Below are positions 1 through 8,956 of a DNA stretch of 64,000 bases, piece after piece (the first letter of the stretch is position 1; each line of letters starts with the position of its first letter). The DNA is from an uncultured Muribaculaceae bacterium (GTDB taxonomy: Bacteria > Bacteroidota > Bacteroidia > Bacteroidales > Muribaculaceae), in contig CAJUKF010000006.1 of NCBI GenBank assembly GCA_910587355.1, positions 22,519 to 86,518 of the forward strand. The letters run 5' to 3'. The position numbers and the translations under genes are program-made. The notes beneath the pieces were generated by a model, which worked only from the letters and a program-made list of their open reading frames with translations, made no database searches and was not told where the DNA came from.

Positions 1-35
1 TTTTTTATCAAATAATTTCAAATTGCCTGTAAAAA

Positions 36-66
36 TTGTATGATAAGGAATAAATTCCTACCTTTG
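36..66 (+). promoter_or_regulatory. Bacteroidetes-type promoter for the first gene
   Basis: A -7 element TACCTTTG lies at 59-66, with a TTG-containing -33 match about 20 nt upstream (36-38). This is the TAnnTTTG pattern of the Bacteroidetes primary sigma factor. It would give a leader of roughly 70 nt before the start codon at 141. Confidence 0.6.
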
Positions 67-140
67 CAGCATTACGAGCCGGTCTATTCCTTACTCTCAT
101 CCATAAGCCAGTCAACAATCCCTAATTTGATATTAATAAT

Positions 141-1130
141 ATGAGAAAACAACTTTTACTTCTGCTGTTCGCGGCCATTGCTTTGGCCGCTTCAGCCGCC
201 GCACCGCGCATGAGTGCACTTCAGGCGGCTGAACTTGTGAAAGAAGGCAAGGCAATAAAGGTGTCAGCCAAGCTGCACCGCCGTACTGCGGTTGCCGTTT
301 CGGACGCGCGTTTTCATAAAGCCGCTCCTGCCAGAGTGAGCACCGCACGTCAGTCGGCTATGGCCAAAGTGCGCGAAAACGCACCCGCACGCGTCACGGC
401 CCGCGGTGCCAATCTTTACGGATACATTTACTTCAACAACATATTGATGCAGGACGAAGAGGCCGAAGTCGTAGGTCTCTATGAATTCCAGGGCAATGAG
501 CTCGACAATGTATGGTACGACCCTCTGTACGCCGAGGAATTCATGTATCTTGCAAACGGCTGGCTCCGCAACGGGCATATCTGCGGTTATGCTCCGTCGT
601 ACTGGGGCCCGTATCTGCTGGGTCTCTATTACTATGAGTGTGACTTCGAGACAGGCGAAATCATCGAAGGCTCCGATGCCGAAATGGAAAACCTCGACAA
701 CGGCTATTTCAGCGTCTGCGCATATAACGAAGACGATGACACCGTTTACGGTTTCGGTATAAACGGTGAAGGCGAGAATTATATTTTCGCCAGAACTCCG
801 GCTTCCAATCCCGATGGTCTCGAAGTTATCAAGACTATCGATATAGATTCAGAAGAAGAGGAAACCTGTCCTTACATCTGCTATAATCCCGTTGAGAAGA
901 GTCTCTACGGCATCAACTATGCAGGTATGCTTGTCCGCATAGGCCTTGACGGCTCAATCGAAGAGCTGCTTGATGTAAGCTCGATGGGCGAGATAAAGTA
1001 TCAGGGCACAATGGCATACAGCAATGCCGCCGGCGGTTACTATGTGAACCATACTACGGAAGAGACCTCCGAACTTTTCTTCATCGACCTTAAGGCCGGC
1101 GATACCGTACGTAAGGTAGTTGTGAAGTAA
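141..1130 (+). CDS. secreted propeller-like protein, apparently shortened
   Basis: 329 aa. A clear signal peptide occupies residues 1-20 (basic MRK, leucine/alanine core, AxA cleavage region). The mature part has aromatic, acidic, blade-like segments such as YNPVEKSLYGI, which resemble beta-propeller repeats of Bacteroidales secreted proteins. It stops after what would be only a few blades, and no complete C-terminal sorting domain follows. The last residues (VRKVVVK) do look like the end of such a domain, so an internal deletion is possible (inference). A strong terminator begins 28 nt after the stop. I do not recognise a specific function. Confidence 0.7.
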   Translation: MRKQLLLLLFAAIALAASAAAPRMSALQAAELVKEGKAIKVSAKLHRRTAVAVSDARFHKAAPARVSTARQSAMAKVRENAPARVTARGANLYGYIYFNNILMQDEEAEVVGLYEFQGNELDNVWYDPLYAEEFMYLANGWLRNGHICGYAPSYWGPYLLGLYYYECDFETGEIIEGSDAEMENLDNGYFSVCAYNEDDDTVYGFGINGEGENYIFARTPASNPDGLEVIKTIDIDSEEEETCPYICYNPVEKSLYGINYAGMLVRIGLDGSIEELLDVSSMGEIKYQGTMAYSNAAGGYYVNHTTEETSELFFIDLKAGDTVRKVVVK

Positions 1131-1157
1131 TATAGTCAACAGACACCACTATATGAG

Positions 1158-1183
1158 AAAAGGCCGTCTCACGACGGCCTTTT
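1158..1183 (+). terminator. intrinsic terminator
   Basis: A perfect 11-bp stem (AAAAGGCCGTC with GACGGCCTTTT) closes a TCAC loop. The 3' arm ends in a T-run. It terminates the secreted-protein gene just upstream. Confidence 0.85.
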
Positions 1184-1214
1184 CCATTTTCTAAACCTTT
1201 AAAAATCTAATCCT

Positions 1215-1262
1215 ATGAAAAAACAAAATTAATACTTACTTCTTTCTGCTGTTGCTATCGGT
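1215..1262 (+). pseudogene. possible signal-peptide remnant
   Basis: ATG AAA AAA CAA AAT is followed directly by TAA. Reading on in the same frame gives YLLLSAVAIG, typical of a Bacteroidales signal-peptide core. This looks like the start of a lost secreted-protein gene with a stop at codon 6. The match is short and could be chance. Confidence 0.3.
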
Positions 1263-1326
1263 TATACGTACTTGACATGCCAAATGTTTCATGCCAGGAG
1301 TAATGTGAGCTGTTTTTTACTGTTTT

Positions 1327-1360
1327 TTTGCACTAAAGCTGTGATTTTTATCTAAATTTG
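1327..1360 (+). promoter_or_regulatory. promoter of rnz-tadA
   Basis: TTTG at 1327-1330 and TAAATTTG at 1353-1360, separated by 22 nt, match the Bacteroidetes promoter. Transcription would start near 1367. That rules out the in-frame TTG at 1358 as a start codon and supports the ATG at 1379 with a very short leader. Confidence 0.7.
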
Positions 1361-1378
1361 CAATCTGATACCACCCAT

Positions 1379-2299
1379 ATGTCGTATTTCAATGTCACCA
1401 TATTAGGCTGCGGGTCGGCCACTCCTACTCTGCGGCACAATCCCAGTGCCCAGGCGGTGCGCTACCGCAACAAACTGATGCTCGTCGACTGTGCGGAGGG
1501 CACCCAGCTGCAACTGCGTCGTTACGGGCTGTCGTTTGCCCGAATCAGTGATATTTTTATCTCTCATCTACACGGCGACCATTTCTTAGGCCTGCCGGGA
1601 CTGCTGTCGACTATGGCTCTCCACAGTGTCGAGGGCGCTGTCACCGTGCATACTTTTGCCGAGGGTGCCGATATTCTCAGACGAATCCTCGACGTATTCT
1701 GCAAGGAGCGTACTTTCAGAATAGAGTATGATATAATCAATCCGGCGAAACCAGGTGTTGTCTACGAGGACAACAATCTGCTCGTGACTTCGTTTCCTCT
1801 CTTCCACCGTGTGCCTTGTGTGGGTTACCGTTTCGACGAGAAACCGAAGAAGCGGCATATCAACGGCGAGGCAGCGAAGTTTTATAACGTGCCTGTGTAT
1901 ATGATGGAAAGTATACGCGAAGGTGCTGATTTTACGTGTGCCGACGGACGTATCATTCCCAATGCATGGCTAACGACGGATGCTGATGCCACGAAAAGCT
2001 ATGCCTATTGCAGCGATACGATGTTCGACACACGTGTGGCCGATGCCGTGAGGGAGGTTGCTGTGCTCTATCATGAAGCCACATATGGTGACGAGCGGGC
2101 GCAGCATGCCGCCCCGCGAGGACACTCTACTGCCCGTCAGGCCGGCGAAATAGCAAAGCTTGCCGGTGCCGGCAGCCTCGTAATCGGACATTATTCAAAA
2201 ACAATCGCAGACGAAGCCGTGCTTGCCGCAGAGGCAGCCGCGACATTCGGACACCCTGTAATCGCCGCCCGTGAGGGCCTGCAGATAGATTTGATATGA
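1379..2299 (+). CDS. rnz: ribonuclease Z
   Basis: 306 aa, the usual length for bacterial RNase Z. This metallo-beta-lactamase-fold endonuclease matures tRNA 3' ends. The zinc-binding motif HLHGDH is at residues 63-68. The N-terminal ILGCGSATPT and the later HEATYG and GHYSKT segments also fit the family. The ATG at 1379 is chosen because the upstream in-frame TTG lies inside the -7 promoter element. The stop overlaps the tadA start by 4 nt (ATGA), so the two tRNA-processing enzymes are translationally coupled. Confidence 0.93.
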   Translation: MSYFNVTILGCGSATPTLRHNPSAQAVRYRNKLMLVDCAEGTQLQLRRYGLSFARISDIFISHLHGDHFLGLPGLLSTMALHSVEGAVTVHTFAEGADILRRILDVFCKERTFRIEYDIINPAKPGVVYEDNNLLVTSFPLFHRVPCVGYRFDEKPKKRHINGEAAKFYNVPVYMMESIREGADFTCADGRIIPNAWLTTDADATKSYAYCSDTMFDTRVADAVREVAVLYHEATYGDERAQHAAPRGHSTARQAGEIAKLAGAGSLVIGHYSKTIADEAVLAAEAAATFGHPVIAAREGLQIDLI

Positions 2300-2757
2300 C
2301 CCCCGACGAGTACTTCATGCAGCAGGCTCTTGCTGAGGCACGGGCAGCCGCAGCCGAGGGGGAGATTCCCGTCGGAGCCGTCGTTGTCGCCGGCGGACGC
2401 ATCATCGGGCGCGGACACAATCAGACCGAACGTATGCACGACGTGACGGCACATGCCGAGATGATAGCCCTTACGGCTGCTTCGCAGGCCATGGGAGGCA
2501 AATATCTGAGCGGATGTACCCTCTATGTCACTGTCGAACCGTGTATAATGTGTGCCGGAGCAATCGGCTGGGCCCAGGTGTCACGGATTGTGATTGGTAC
2601 GGGTGACCCTAAACGCGGCTATACATCAGTAACGCGCGATGACGCAAGTCCTTTTCATCCCAGAGCGCAGGTGGTGAGCGGTGTGCTCGAGGACGAATGC
2701 CGCTTTCTGATGCAGGATTTTTTCCGGCGGAGACGCAATAAACCGGGAGTAAGATAG
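2296..2757 (+). CDS. tadA: tRNA-specific adenosine deaminase
   Basis: 153 aa. The cytidine/deoxycytidylate deaminase fold shows zinc ligands in HAE (53-55) and PCIMC (82-86), the catalytic signature of TadA, which converts A34 to inosine in tRNA-Arg(ACG). It overlaps rnz by 4 nt. A nucleoside or guanine deaminase is the alternative. The length, the VEPCIMCAGAI context and the pairing with a tRNA-processing gene favour TadA. Confidence 0.88.
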   Translation: MTPDEYFMQQALAEARAAAAEGEIPVGAVVVAGGRIIGRGHNQTERMHDVTAHAEMIALTAASQAMGGKYLSGCTLYVTVEPCIMCAGAIGWAQVSRIVIGTGDPKRGYTSVTRDDASPFHPRAQVVSGVLEDECRFLMQDFFRRRRNKPGVR

Positions 2758-2804
2758 AACCTGAAGTACCTTGAATCTGTTTTTTCAATTAAGACAAAAG
2801 AAAG

Positions 2805-3935
2805 ATGCATTATTTTCTTATAGCCGGCGAAGCCTCCGGCGACCTTCATGGCGGACATCTGATTGAAGCGCTTAGGCGCCGCGACCCCGGGGCCGTGTTC
2901 ACATTTCTCGGCGGTGACTGCATGGCACGGGCCGCTTCGGTTCAGCCCCTGGTGCATTACCGCGACATGGCATATATGGGTTTCAGCGAAGTCATACGCA
3001 ATCTTTCGAAAGTGGCTGCAAATCTGCGTACGGCGCGCCGCTCCGTGCTGATGGCCGAGCCCGACTGTCTGATTCTGATTGACTATCCGTCGTTCAACCT
3101 CAAAGTCGCAACCACGGCGTTCAAGGCCGGTATTCCGATATACTATTATATCTCACCCAAAATATGGGCGTGGAAGAAATGGCGCATACGCGACATACGC
3201 CGCATGGTGCGCCGGGTGTTCTCCATTCTGCCTTTCGAGCCTGCGTTCTACCGTGAGAACGGTTTCGATGCCGTTTATGTGGGTAACCCGTCGGTGGCCG
3301 AGGTGGACGAGCGGATGAAAAAAACTCTTCCGCGCGAAGAATTCCTTAAAAAATACGGGCTGCGCGACAGGCAGCTTGTGGCACTGATGCCCGGCAGCCG
3401 TTTTGGCGAAATCCGCAATAATCTTGCAGTGATGAATCTCGCGCTCGACCAGTATCCTCAATACAGAGGCGTGATAATCGGTGCTCCGGGCATTGATGAT
3501 GAAGTGTACAAAGCGAACGGAGCGGGGCGTCTGCCGATATTGAGAGCTGAAAACTCTGTCGACGTGCTTGTGCATTGCCGGGCCGCATTGGTGACTTCGG
3601 GTACGGCCACTCTCGAGACTGCGCTTGCAGGCGTGCCGCAAGTGGCACTATACCGTGGAAACGGCACAAAAATCACCTATGAAGTGATGAAAAGAGTGCT
3701 CGACATAGACTTTGTAACGCTTCCCAATCTTATTGCGGGACGCGGCATAATTCCCGAAATGCTCATGCACTATTGTACTCCCTCGCTTGTGGCCGACAAA
3801 ATAGGTCCGTTGCTCCGCGATACCTCGGAGCGGCGCGCCCAACTTGAGGGCTATGCCGACATGCGACGTATTTTGGGTACTGAAGATGCGGCCGACAATA
3901 CTGCAAAGGCAATTCTGGAGGATTTCGGTTTTTGA
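2805..3935 (+). CDS. lpxB: lipid-A-disaccharide synthase
   Basis: 376 aa. GT19-family enzyme that joins UDP-2,3-diacylglucosamine and lipid X to form lipid A disaccharide at the inner membrane. The N-terminal AGEASGDLHG and the YYISPKIWAWK and MPGSR segments are family hallmarks. It lies 47 nt after tadA on the same strand and converges with a small membrane-protein gene downstream. Its presence confirms a Gram-negative outer membrane. Confidence 0.95.
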   Translation: MHYFLIAGEASGDLHGGHLIEALRRRDPGAVFTFLGGDCMARAASVQPLVHYRDMAYMGFSEVIRNLSKVAANLRTARRSVLMAEPDCLILIDYPSFNLKVATTAFKAGIPIYYYISPKIWAWKKWRIRDIRRMVRRVFSILPFEPAFYRENGFDAVYVGNPSVAEVDERMKKTLPREEFLKKYGLRDRQLVALMPGSRFGEIRNNLAVMNLALDQYPQYRGVIIGAPGIDDEVYKANGAGRLPILRAENSVDVLVHCRAALVTSGTATLETALAGVPQVALYRGNGTKITYEVMKRVLDIDFVTLPNLIAGRGIIPEMLMHYCTPSLVADKIGPLLRDTSERRAQLEGYADMRRILGTEDAADNTAKAILEDFGF

Positions 3936-3970
3936 GTGGACGGCGTGTCCTTTTATAGACTGGATGACGG

Positions 3971-4297
3971 CTACGAGCCTGCCATGCAGATTTTTATAAC
4001 TACGATAAACGACGCCAGTACAACCACGAGCACGCCGGCGGCAATGATTGCTGTGATTGCCAGCCGACGGAGCGAGCGCTCGTTTATGAATGCGCCTCGG
4101 AAACCGGCAACTACGGCCGCCACGCCCAGGGCCAAAGCTATGTAGCCGCTGTAATCGTCCTTTAAAATCATCAGAACCATCCACGACAGGACGGCCAGAA
4201 CCAGCGATATCCATACCGGCCATTTTTTTGCAGCCGGGGTGCGGGTCTTTGCGCCCTCTTCGGGCTGCTGTATATTTTTTTTATCTGTAGAGGTCAT
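3971..4297 (-). CDS. small membrane protein
   Basis: 108 aa from the ATG at 4297. A polar N-terminus of about 25 residues precedes three predicted membrane segments (WISLVLAVLSWMVLMIL, a central GYIALALGVAAVVAG stretch, and a C-terminal AIIAAGVLVVVLASFIVV). A longer reading from 4363 is rejected because a -7 promoter element lies at 4337-4344, downstream of that start. Function unknown; it resembles short Bacteroidales inner-membrane proteins of no assigned role. Confidence 0.6.
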   Translation of the reverse strand: MTSTDKKNIQQPEEGAKTRTPAAKKWPVWISLVLAVLSWMVLMILKDDYSGYIALALGVAAVVAGFRGAFINERSLRRLAITAIIAAGVLVVVLASFIVVIKICMAGS

Positions 4298-4336
4298 TTC
4301 TGTAGTATCTGACAAATAAAGCCTGAGGTAATCGCA

Positions 4337-4344
4337 CAAAGGTA
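4337..4344 (-). promoter_or_regulatory. -7 element for the small membrane protein
   Basis: On the minus strand TACCTTTG ends 39 nt before the ATG at 4297. No convincing -33 TTTG lies at the normal distance. The element decides the start codon. Confidence 0.5.
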
Positions 4345-4519
4345 CGAAAAACTTATCAGCCATTTATAAATATGACAAATATATTTTAAAAAAGTTTAAA
4401 GGAAGCCGCGATTTTTTATTTTTTGTTTCTCGGCGCCTGTCTGAGGGGAGGGTAGTGGGTATGCGGGAACTTATGCGGAGCAGCAGCTGATAAAAAATGT
4501 GAATAAAATTGCTAAAACA

Positions 4520-4551
4520 TTTGGTTATTAGCAGGATAATTGCTAACTTTG
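4520..4551 (+). promoter_or_regulatory. promoter of the ribosomal protein cluster
   Basis: TTTG at 4520-4523 and TAACTTTG at 4544-4551, 20 nt apart, form a near-ideal Bacteroidetes promoter. Transcription from about 4558 gives rpsL a structured leader of about 150 nt. It is the only strong promoter seen at the head of the cluster. Confidence 0.75.
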
Positions 4552-4560
4552 CGCCGTTGA

Positions 4561-4623
4561 AAAGTGCGTTTCGACGTCGTTCCATTGCTAAATTGTTGTA
4601 TGACAATGCAATGGGCGCTTTTT
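4561..4623 (+). promoter_or_regulatory. structured rpsL leader, attenuator-like
   Basis: CCATTGC (4582-4588) pairs with GCAATGG (4608-4614), and an inner ATTGT/ACAAT stem closes a 6-nt loop. An outer AAAGTGC (4561-4567) can pair with GCGCTTT (4615-4621) through one G-U. The 3' arm runs into five T residues (4619-4623), so the element could act as an attenuator or a protein-binding leader. Confidence 0.5.
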
Positions 4624-4709
4624 GGGCGTATAGCGCGAACGTGCTTTCAGCGACAAAAACGAGAAAAACGAACATAAGATATTAAAAGTAACAAAGCAAA
4701 CCAACTAAG

Positions 4710-5099
4710 ATGCCTACTATTCAGCAATTAGTACGAAAAGGACGCGTGGCGTTGGAAGACAAGAGCAAGAGCCCCGCTCTCGACTCATGTCCTCAGCGTC
4801 GTGGCGTTTGTGTGCGTGTGTACACCACCACCCCCAAGAAGCCTAACTCGGCAATGCGTAAAGTTGCCCGTGTGCGCCTCACCAACGGCAAGGAAGTCAA
4901 CTCCTATATCCCCGGCGAAGGCCACAATCTGCAGGAGCACTCAATCGTGCTTGTACGCGGCGGCCGTGTAAAAGACCTCCCCGGTGTACGCTATCACATC
5001 GTTCGCGGCACACTCGATACCGCAGGTGTGAAGGACCGCACTCAGCGCCGTTCGAAATACGGTGCCAAGCGTCCCAAGGCCGGTGCAGCCAAGAAGTAA
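4710..5099 (+). CDS. rpsL: 30S ribosomal protein S12
   Basis: 129 aa. Decoding-centre protein of the small subunit. The [10 protein letters not shown] loop (42-51) and [13 protein letters not shown] are intact. The lysines that confer streptomycin resistance when changed in other bacteria are unaltered, so no resistance allele is visible. First gene of the cluster, behind a strong promoter and structured leader. A 210-nt spacer separates it from rpsG. Confidence 0.97.
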   Translation: MPTIQQLVRKGRVALEDKSKSPALDSCPQRRGVCVRVYTTTPKKPNSAMRKVARVRLTNGKEVNSYIPGEGHNLQEHSIVLVRGGRVKDLPGVRYHIVRGTLDTAGVKDRTQRRSKYGAKRPKAGAAKK

Positions 5100-5100
5100 T

Positions 5101-5162
5101 CCGCCGTACGTATTTCCTTCGTAAGGAGGAACCCGGCGGGTGAAGCAGTCTTATAGCACCCG
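5101..5162 (+). promoter_or_regulatory. alternating hairpins in the S12-S7 spacer
   Basis: CCGCCG (5101-5106) can pair with CGGCGG (5134-5139), enclosing a TCCTT/AAGGA hairpin (5115-5127). Alternatively CGGGTG (5137-5142) pairs with CACCCG (5157-5162). The two folds share bases and exclude each other. In E. coli, S7 represses the str operon by binding the rpsL-rpsG intercistronic RNA, so a similar role here is a reasonable inference. Confidence 0.5.
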
Positions 5163-5309
5163 AGTAAAAATCAATTTTTTTAAACTCGTTTTTGCATTTC
5201 TTGCAGCTGTCCTTTATGGTTGAGTAAGCACTGCGGCAGAGGCCGCCCCGCTGAAGAAGAACGAAGAAAGCAACCAAGCAATCAAAAACAAAAAACACAA
5301 AGACCTCTA

Positions 5310-5786
5310 ATGAGAAAGGCAAAGCCTAAGAAAAGGATTATTCTCCCTGATCCTGTTTATGATGACGTGCGTGTGACCAAATTCGTCAACCACCTCATGT
5401 ACGACGGTAAGAAAAATACCGCTTTCGCAATTTTCTATAACGCCCTCGAAACCGTGAAGGCAAAGCTTCCCAATGAAGAGCTCTCAGCTCTCGACATCTG
5501 GAAGAAAGCTCTCGAGAACGTTACACCTCTGGTAGAAGTCAAGAGCCGCCGTGTGGGCGGTGCCACATTCCAGGTGCCTACCGAGATTCGCGCTGACCGC
5601 AAGGAATCTATTTCAATGAAAAATCTTATCGCTTACGCACGCAAGCGCGGCGGCAAAACAATGGCTGACAAGCTCGCTGCTGAAATCGTCGACGCCTACA
5701 ACAATCAGGGCGGCGCATTCAAGCGTAAGGAAGACATGCACAAGATGGCCGAGGCCAACCGTGCTTTCGCTCACTTCCGTTTCTAA
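5310..5786 (+). CDS. rpsG: 30S ribosomal protein S7
   Basis: 158 aa from the ATG at 5310 ([19 protein letters not shown]), matching the usual S7 N-terminus. The in-frame extension upstream to 5220 is low-complexity leader and is rejected. S7 is a primary 16S rRNA 3'-domain binder and the str-operon autoregulator in E. coli. It follows a long structured spacer. fusA starts 40 nt downstream. Confidence 0.96.
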   Translation: MRKAKPKKRIILPDPVYDDVRVTKFVNHLMYDGKKNTAFAIFYNALETVKAKLPNEELSALDIWKKALENVTPLVEVKSRRVGGATFQVPTEIRADRKESISMKNLIAYARKRGGKTMADKLAAEIVDAYNNQGGAFKRKEDMHKMAEANRAFAHFRF

Positions 5787-5826
5787 ACGATTTTTCCGTT
5801 GAATATAAATTCTCAATCCAACTAAA

Positions 5827-7953
5827 ATGTCTACAAAGGACGAACATCTCAAATATACGCGCAACATCGGCATCATGGCTCACATCGATGCCGGTAAGAC
5901 CACCACATCCGAGCGTATCCTTTTCTACACCGGCCTTACCCACAAAATCGGTGAGGTGCACGACGGTGCCGCCACAATGGACTGGATGGCTCAGGAGCAG
6001 GAGCGCGGTATCACAATTACCTCGGCCGCTACCACCGCTTTCTGGAAATATAACGACGAGAAATATAAAATCAACCTCATCGACACTCCGGGACACGTCG
6101 ATTTCACTGTCGAAGTGGAGCGTTCGCTCCGCGTGCTCGACGGCGCAGTCGCCGCTTTCTGTGCCGTAGGCGGTGTAGAACCCCAGTCGGAGACTGTATG
6201 GCGTCAGGCTGATAAATACAACGTTCCCCGTATCGGCTATGTAAACAAGATGGACCGTTCGGGCGCCAACTTCTTTGAAGTTGTCCGTCAGGTGCACGAT
6301 GTGCTCGGCGCCAATCCCTGCCCCATTGAAATTCCTATCGGCAGCGAGGAAACTTTCAAAGGCGTTGTCGACCTTATCAAGATGAAGGCTGTTTTCTGGC
6401 ATGACGAGACCATGGGCGCAGACTACGCCCTCGAGGAAATTCCTGCCGGTCTTGTTGACGAGGCAGAACAATGGCGTGACAAGATGCTTGAGAAAGTTGC
6501 CGAATATGACGACGACCTGATGTCGAAATATTTCGACGACCCCTCTACAATCACCGAGGAAGAAATCAAGCGTGCGCTCCGCAAAGCCACTCTTTCGATG
6601 GACCTCGTGCCCATGATTTGCGGCTCGTCGTTCAAAAACAAAGGTGTGCAGTATCTGCTCGACGCAGTGTGCGCTTATCTCCCCAGCCCTGTTGACGCAG
6701 GCGAGGTAGAAGGCCGCTCGGTTGATAATCCCGACGAGGTTGTTACCCGTCACCCCTCAAGCGACGCTCCTCTTTGTGCTCTCGCATTCAAGATTGCCAC
6801 TGACCCCTATGTAGGCCGTCTTACATTCTTCCGCGTTTACTCCGGCGATATGGTTGCCGGCAGCTATATCTACAACACCCGTTCGGGCAAGAAGGAGCGT
6901 GTATCGCGTCTCTTCCAGATGCATTCAAACAAGCAGAACCCCATGGAGGCTATCGGCTGCGGTGATATCGGTGCCGGCGTAGGCTTCAAGGATATCCGCA
7001 CGGGCGACACACTCTGTGCAGAAGACGCTCCCATGGTTCTCGAGGCTATGGAATTCCCCGACCCCGTGATTGGCATCGCTGTAGAGCCCAAGACCCAGAA
7101 GGACCTTGACAAGCTCGGAGTAGGTCTCCAGAAACTTGCCGAAGAAGACCCCACATTCCGTGTAGAGACAAACGAAGAAACCGGCCAGACCGTTATTTCG
7201 GGTATGGGCGAGCTTCACCTCGACATCATCATCGACCGTCTCCGCCGCGAGTTCAAGGTAGAGTGCAACCAGGGCCGTCCTCAGGTTACCTACAAAGAAG
7301 CTATCACACGTCCTGTCGAGCTTCGTGAAGTGTTCAAGAAGCAGACCGGTGGCCGTGGTAAATTCGCCGACATCATTGTTCGCATCGAACCCGTTGACGA
7401 AGGCTTTGACGGCAACCTTCAGTTTGTCGACGAAGTCAAGGGCGGTAATATTCCCAAGGAATTCATCCCCTCGATTCAGAAAGGCTTCCAGACCGCTATG
7501 AAGAACGGCGTACTTGCCGGCTTCCCCGTAGAGCATCTCAAAGTCACTGTTCTCGACGGTTCATTCCACCCCGTTGACTCCGACCAGCTGTCGTTCGAGC
7601 TCTGCGCCATACAGGCATTCAAGAAAGCCTGCGAGAAGGCAGGTCCTGTGCTCATGGAGCCTATCATGAAGATAGAAGTCGTTACCCCCGAGGAATCGAT
7701 GGGCGACGTAATCTCCGACCTCAACAAGCGCCGCGGTCAGGTAGAAGGCATGGAAACAAGCCGCTCCGGCGCACGCGTTGTCAAGGCCAAAGCTCCTCTG
7801 GCCGAAATGTTCGGCTATGTGACCGCCCTTCGTACAATCACCTCGGGCCGTGCTACCAGCACCATGTCGTTCTCACACTACGCTGAAGTCTCCAGTTCAA
7901 TTGCCAAAGAAGTGCTCACAGAGTGTCAGGGCCGTGTAGACCTCATCAAATAA
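5827..7953 (+). CDS. fusA: elongation factor G
   Basis: 708 aa. Translocation and ribosome-recycling GTPase. G1 [12 protein letters not shown] is near residues 18-29, G3 DTPGHVD and G4 NKMD follow, and the C-terminal domains III-V are complete ([24 protein letters not shown]). It is the canonical str-operon copy. tuf does not follow it; rpsJ does, 19 nt later, so the str and S10 operons are joined. Confidence 0.97.
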   Translation: MSTKDEHLKYTRNIGIMAHIDAGKTTTSERILFYTGLTHKIGEVHDGAATMDWMAQEQERGITITSAATTAFWKYNDEKYKINLIDTPGHVDFTVEVERSLRVLDGAVAAFCAVGGVEPQSETVWRQADKYNVPRIGYVNKMDRSGANFFEVVRQVHDVLGANPCPIEIPIGSEETFKGVVDLIKMKAVFWHDETMGADYALEEIPAGLVDEAEQWRDKMLEKVAEYDDDLMSKYFDDPSTITEEEIKRALRKATLSMDLVPMICGSSFKNKGVQYLLDAVCAYLPSPVDAGEVEGRSVDNPDEVVTRHPSSDAPLCALAFKIATDPYVGRLTFFRVYSGDMVAGSYIYNTRSGKKERVSRLFQMHSNKQNPMEAIGCGDIGAGVGFKDIRTGDTLCAEDAPMVLEAMEFPDPVIGIAVEPKTQKDLDKLGVGLQKLAEEDPTFRVETNEETGQTVISGMGELHLDIIIDRLRREFKVECNQGRPQVTYKEAITRPVELREVFKKQTGGRGKFADIIVRIEPVDEGFDGNLQFVDEVKGGNIPKEFIPSIQKGFQTAMKNGVLAGFPVEHLKVTVLDGSFHPVDSDQLSFELCAIQAFKKACEKAGPVLMEPIMKIEVVTPEESMGDVISDLNKRRGQVEGMETSRSGARVVKAKAPLAEMFGYVTALRTITSGRATSTMSFSHYAEVSSSIAKEVLTECQGRVDLIK

Positions 7954-7972
7954 TAAAATACATACAAAATAT

Positions 7973-8278
7973 ATGAACCCCATTATCCGTATCAAACTCA
8001 AATCTTACGACCACAGTCTCGTCGATAAGTCGGCCGAGAAAATCGTAAAGACAGTGAAGTCGATTGGAGCGGTCATCAGCGGTCCTATTCCCCTGCCCAC
8101 CCACAAGCGTATCTTCACAGTCAACCGCTCAACCTTCGTCAACAAGAAGAGCCGCGAACAGTTCGAACTCAGCTGCTACAAGCGTCTCATCGATATCTAC
8201 AACGCTACTCCCAAGATTGTAGACGCTCTGATGAAGCTCGAGCTCCCCAGCGGTGTAGAAGTGGAAATCAAGTGCTGA
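7973..8278 (+). CDS. rpsJ: 30S ribosomal protein S10
   Basis: 101 aa, full length. Head protein of the 30S subunit, and known in other bacteria to join transcription antitermination complexes (NusE). [17 protein letters not shown] and [14 protein letters not shown] are typical. It links fusA to the S10 gene set. A 58-nt gap precedes rplC, one of the larger ordinary gaps in the cluster. Confidence 0.96.
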   Translation: MNPIIRIKLKSYDHSLVDKSAEKIVKTVKSIGAVISGPIPLPTHKRIFTVNRSTFVNKKSREQFELSCYKRLIDIYNATPKIVDALMKLELPSGVEVEIKC

Positions 8279-8336
8279 TACCCTGTAACACCAAAGTCAC
8301 CTCACAACAACAACCAATATACAAATTAACAGAGAA

Positions 8337-8954
8337 ATGCCAGGATTAATTGGAAAGAAAATCGGAATGACATCCGTTTTCAGTGCCGACGGCCGTAATG
8401 TGCCGTGCACTGTCATCGAAGTAGGTCCTTGTGTTGTCACTCAGGTTAAGACGGAAGCCACCGACGGCTACGATGCACTTCAGCTCGGTTTCGAGGACAT
8501 GAAGGAGAAGCATCTCACCCAGCCCGAACTCGGTCACTTCAAGAAAGCCGGTGTGGCTCCCAAGCGTCACTTGGCCGAGTTCAAAGGATTTGGAAACGCT
8601 TACGCTCTCGGCGACACAATCGGCGCCGACTTCTTTACTGAAGCTGACTTCGTCGATGTTATCGGCACCAGCAAAGGTAAGGGCTATCAGGGCGTAGTGA
8701 AGCGTCACGGATTCGGCGGTGTCGGTCAGGCCACTCACGGTCAGGACGACCGTCTGCGCGCTCCCGGTTCGGTAGGTGCCTGCTCTTATCCCGCAAAGGT
8801 GTTCAAGGGCATGCGTATGGCCGGCCAGATGGGCAACGAACGCGTCACCGTTCAAAACCTTCAGATTATCAAAGTGATTCCCGAGCACAACCTTATCATG
8901 ATAAAGGGTTCGATTCCCGGAAGCAAAGGTTCAATCGTCTTAATTGAGAAATAA
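8337..8954 (+). CDS. rplC: 50S ribosomal protein L3
   Basis: 205 aa. Binds 23S rRNA near the peptidyl transferase centre and nucleates 50S assembly. [12 protein letters not shown] at the N-terminus and the [14 protein letters not shown] and RAPGSVG loop segments fit. rplD begins 2 nt after its stop. Confidence 0.96.
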   Translation: MPGLIGKKIGMTSVFSADGRNVPCTVIEVGPCVVTQVKTEATDGYDALQLGFEDMKEKHLTQPELGHFKKAGVAPKRHLAEFKGFGNAYALGDTIGADFFTEADFVDVIGTSKGKGYQGVVKRHGFGGVGQATHGQDDRLRAPGSVGACSYPAKVFKGMRMAGQMGNERVTVQNLQIIKVIPEHNLIMIKGSIPGSKGSIVLIEK

Positions 8955-8956
8955 AC

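Noticed and set aside
1358..1378. Upstream TTG start for rnz
   Set aside because: The TTG is part of the -7 promoter element at 1353-1360; the ATG at 1379 gives the normal N-terminus.
4364..4675. Minus-strand 103-aa reading upstream of rpsL
   Set aside because: It covers the rpsL promoter and structured leader and has no family-like features.
5220..5309. N-terminal extension of S7
   Set aside because: Low-complexity leader translation; S7 begins MRKAKPKKR at 5310.
5719..6753. Long minus-strand frame opposite fusA
   Set aside because: A shadow of the highly codon-biased EF-G gene; no domain is recognisable.
7954..7972. Missing tuf gene after fusA as an anomaly
   Set aside because: The fusA-rpsJ junction without tuf is, to my knowledge, the usual arrangement in Bacteroidetes.
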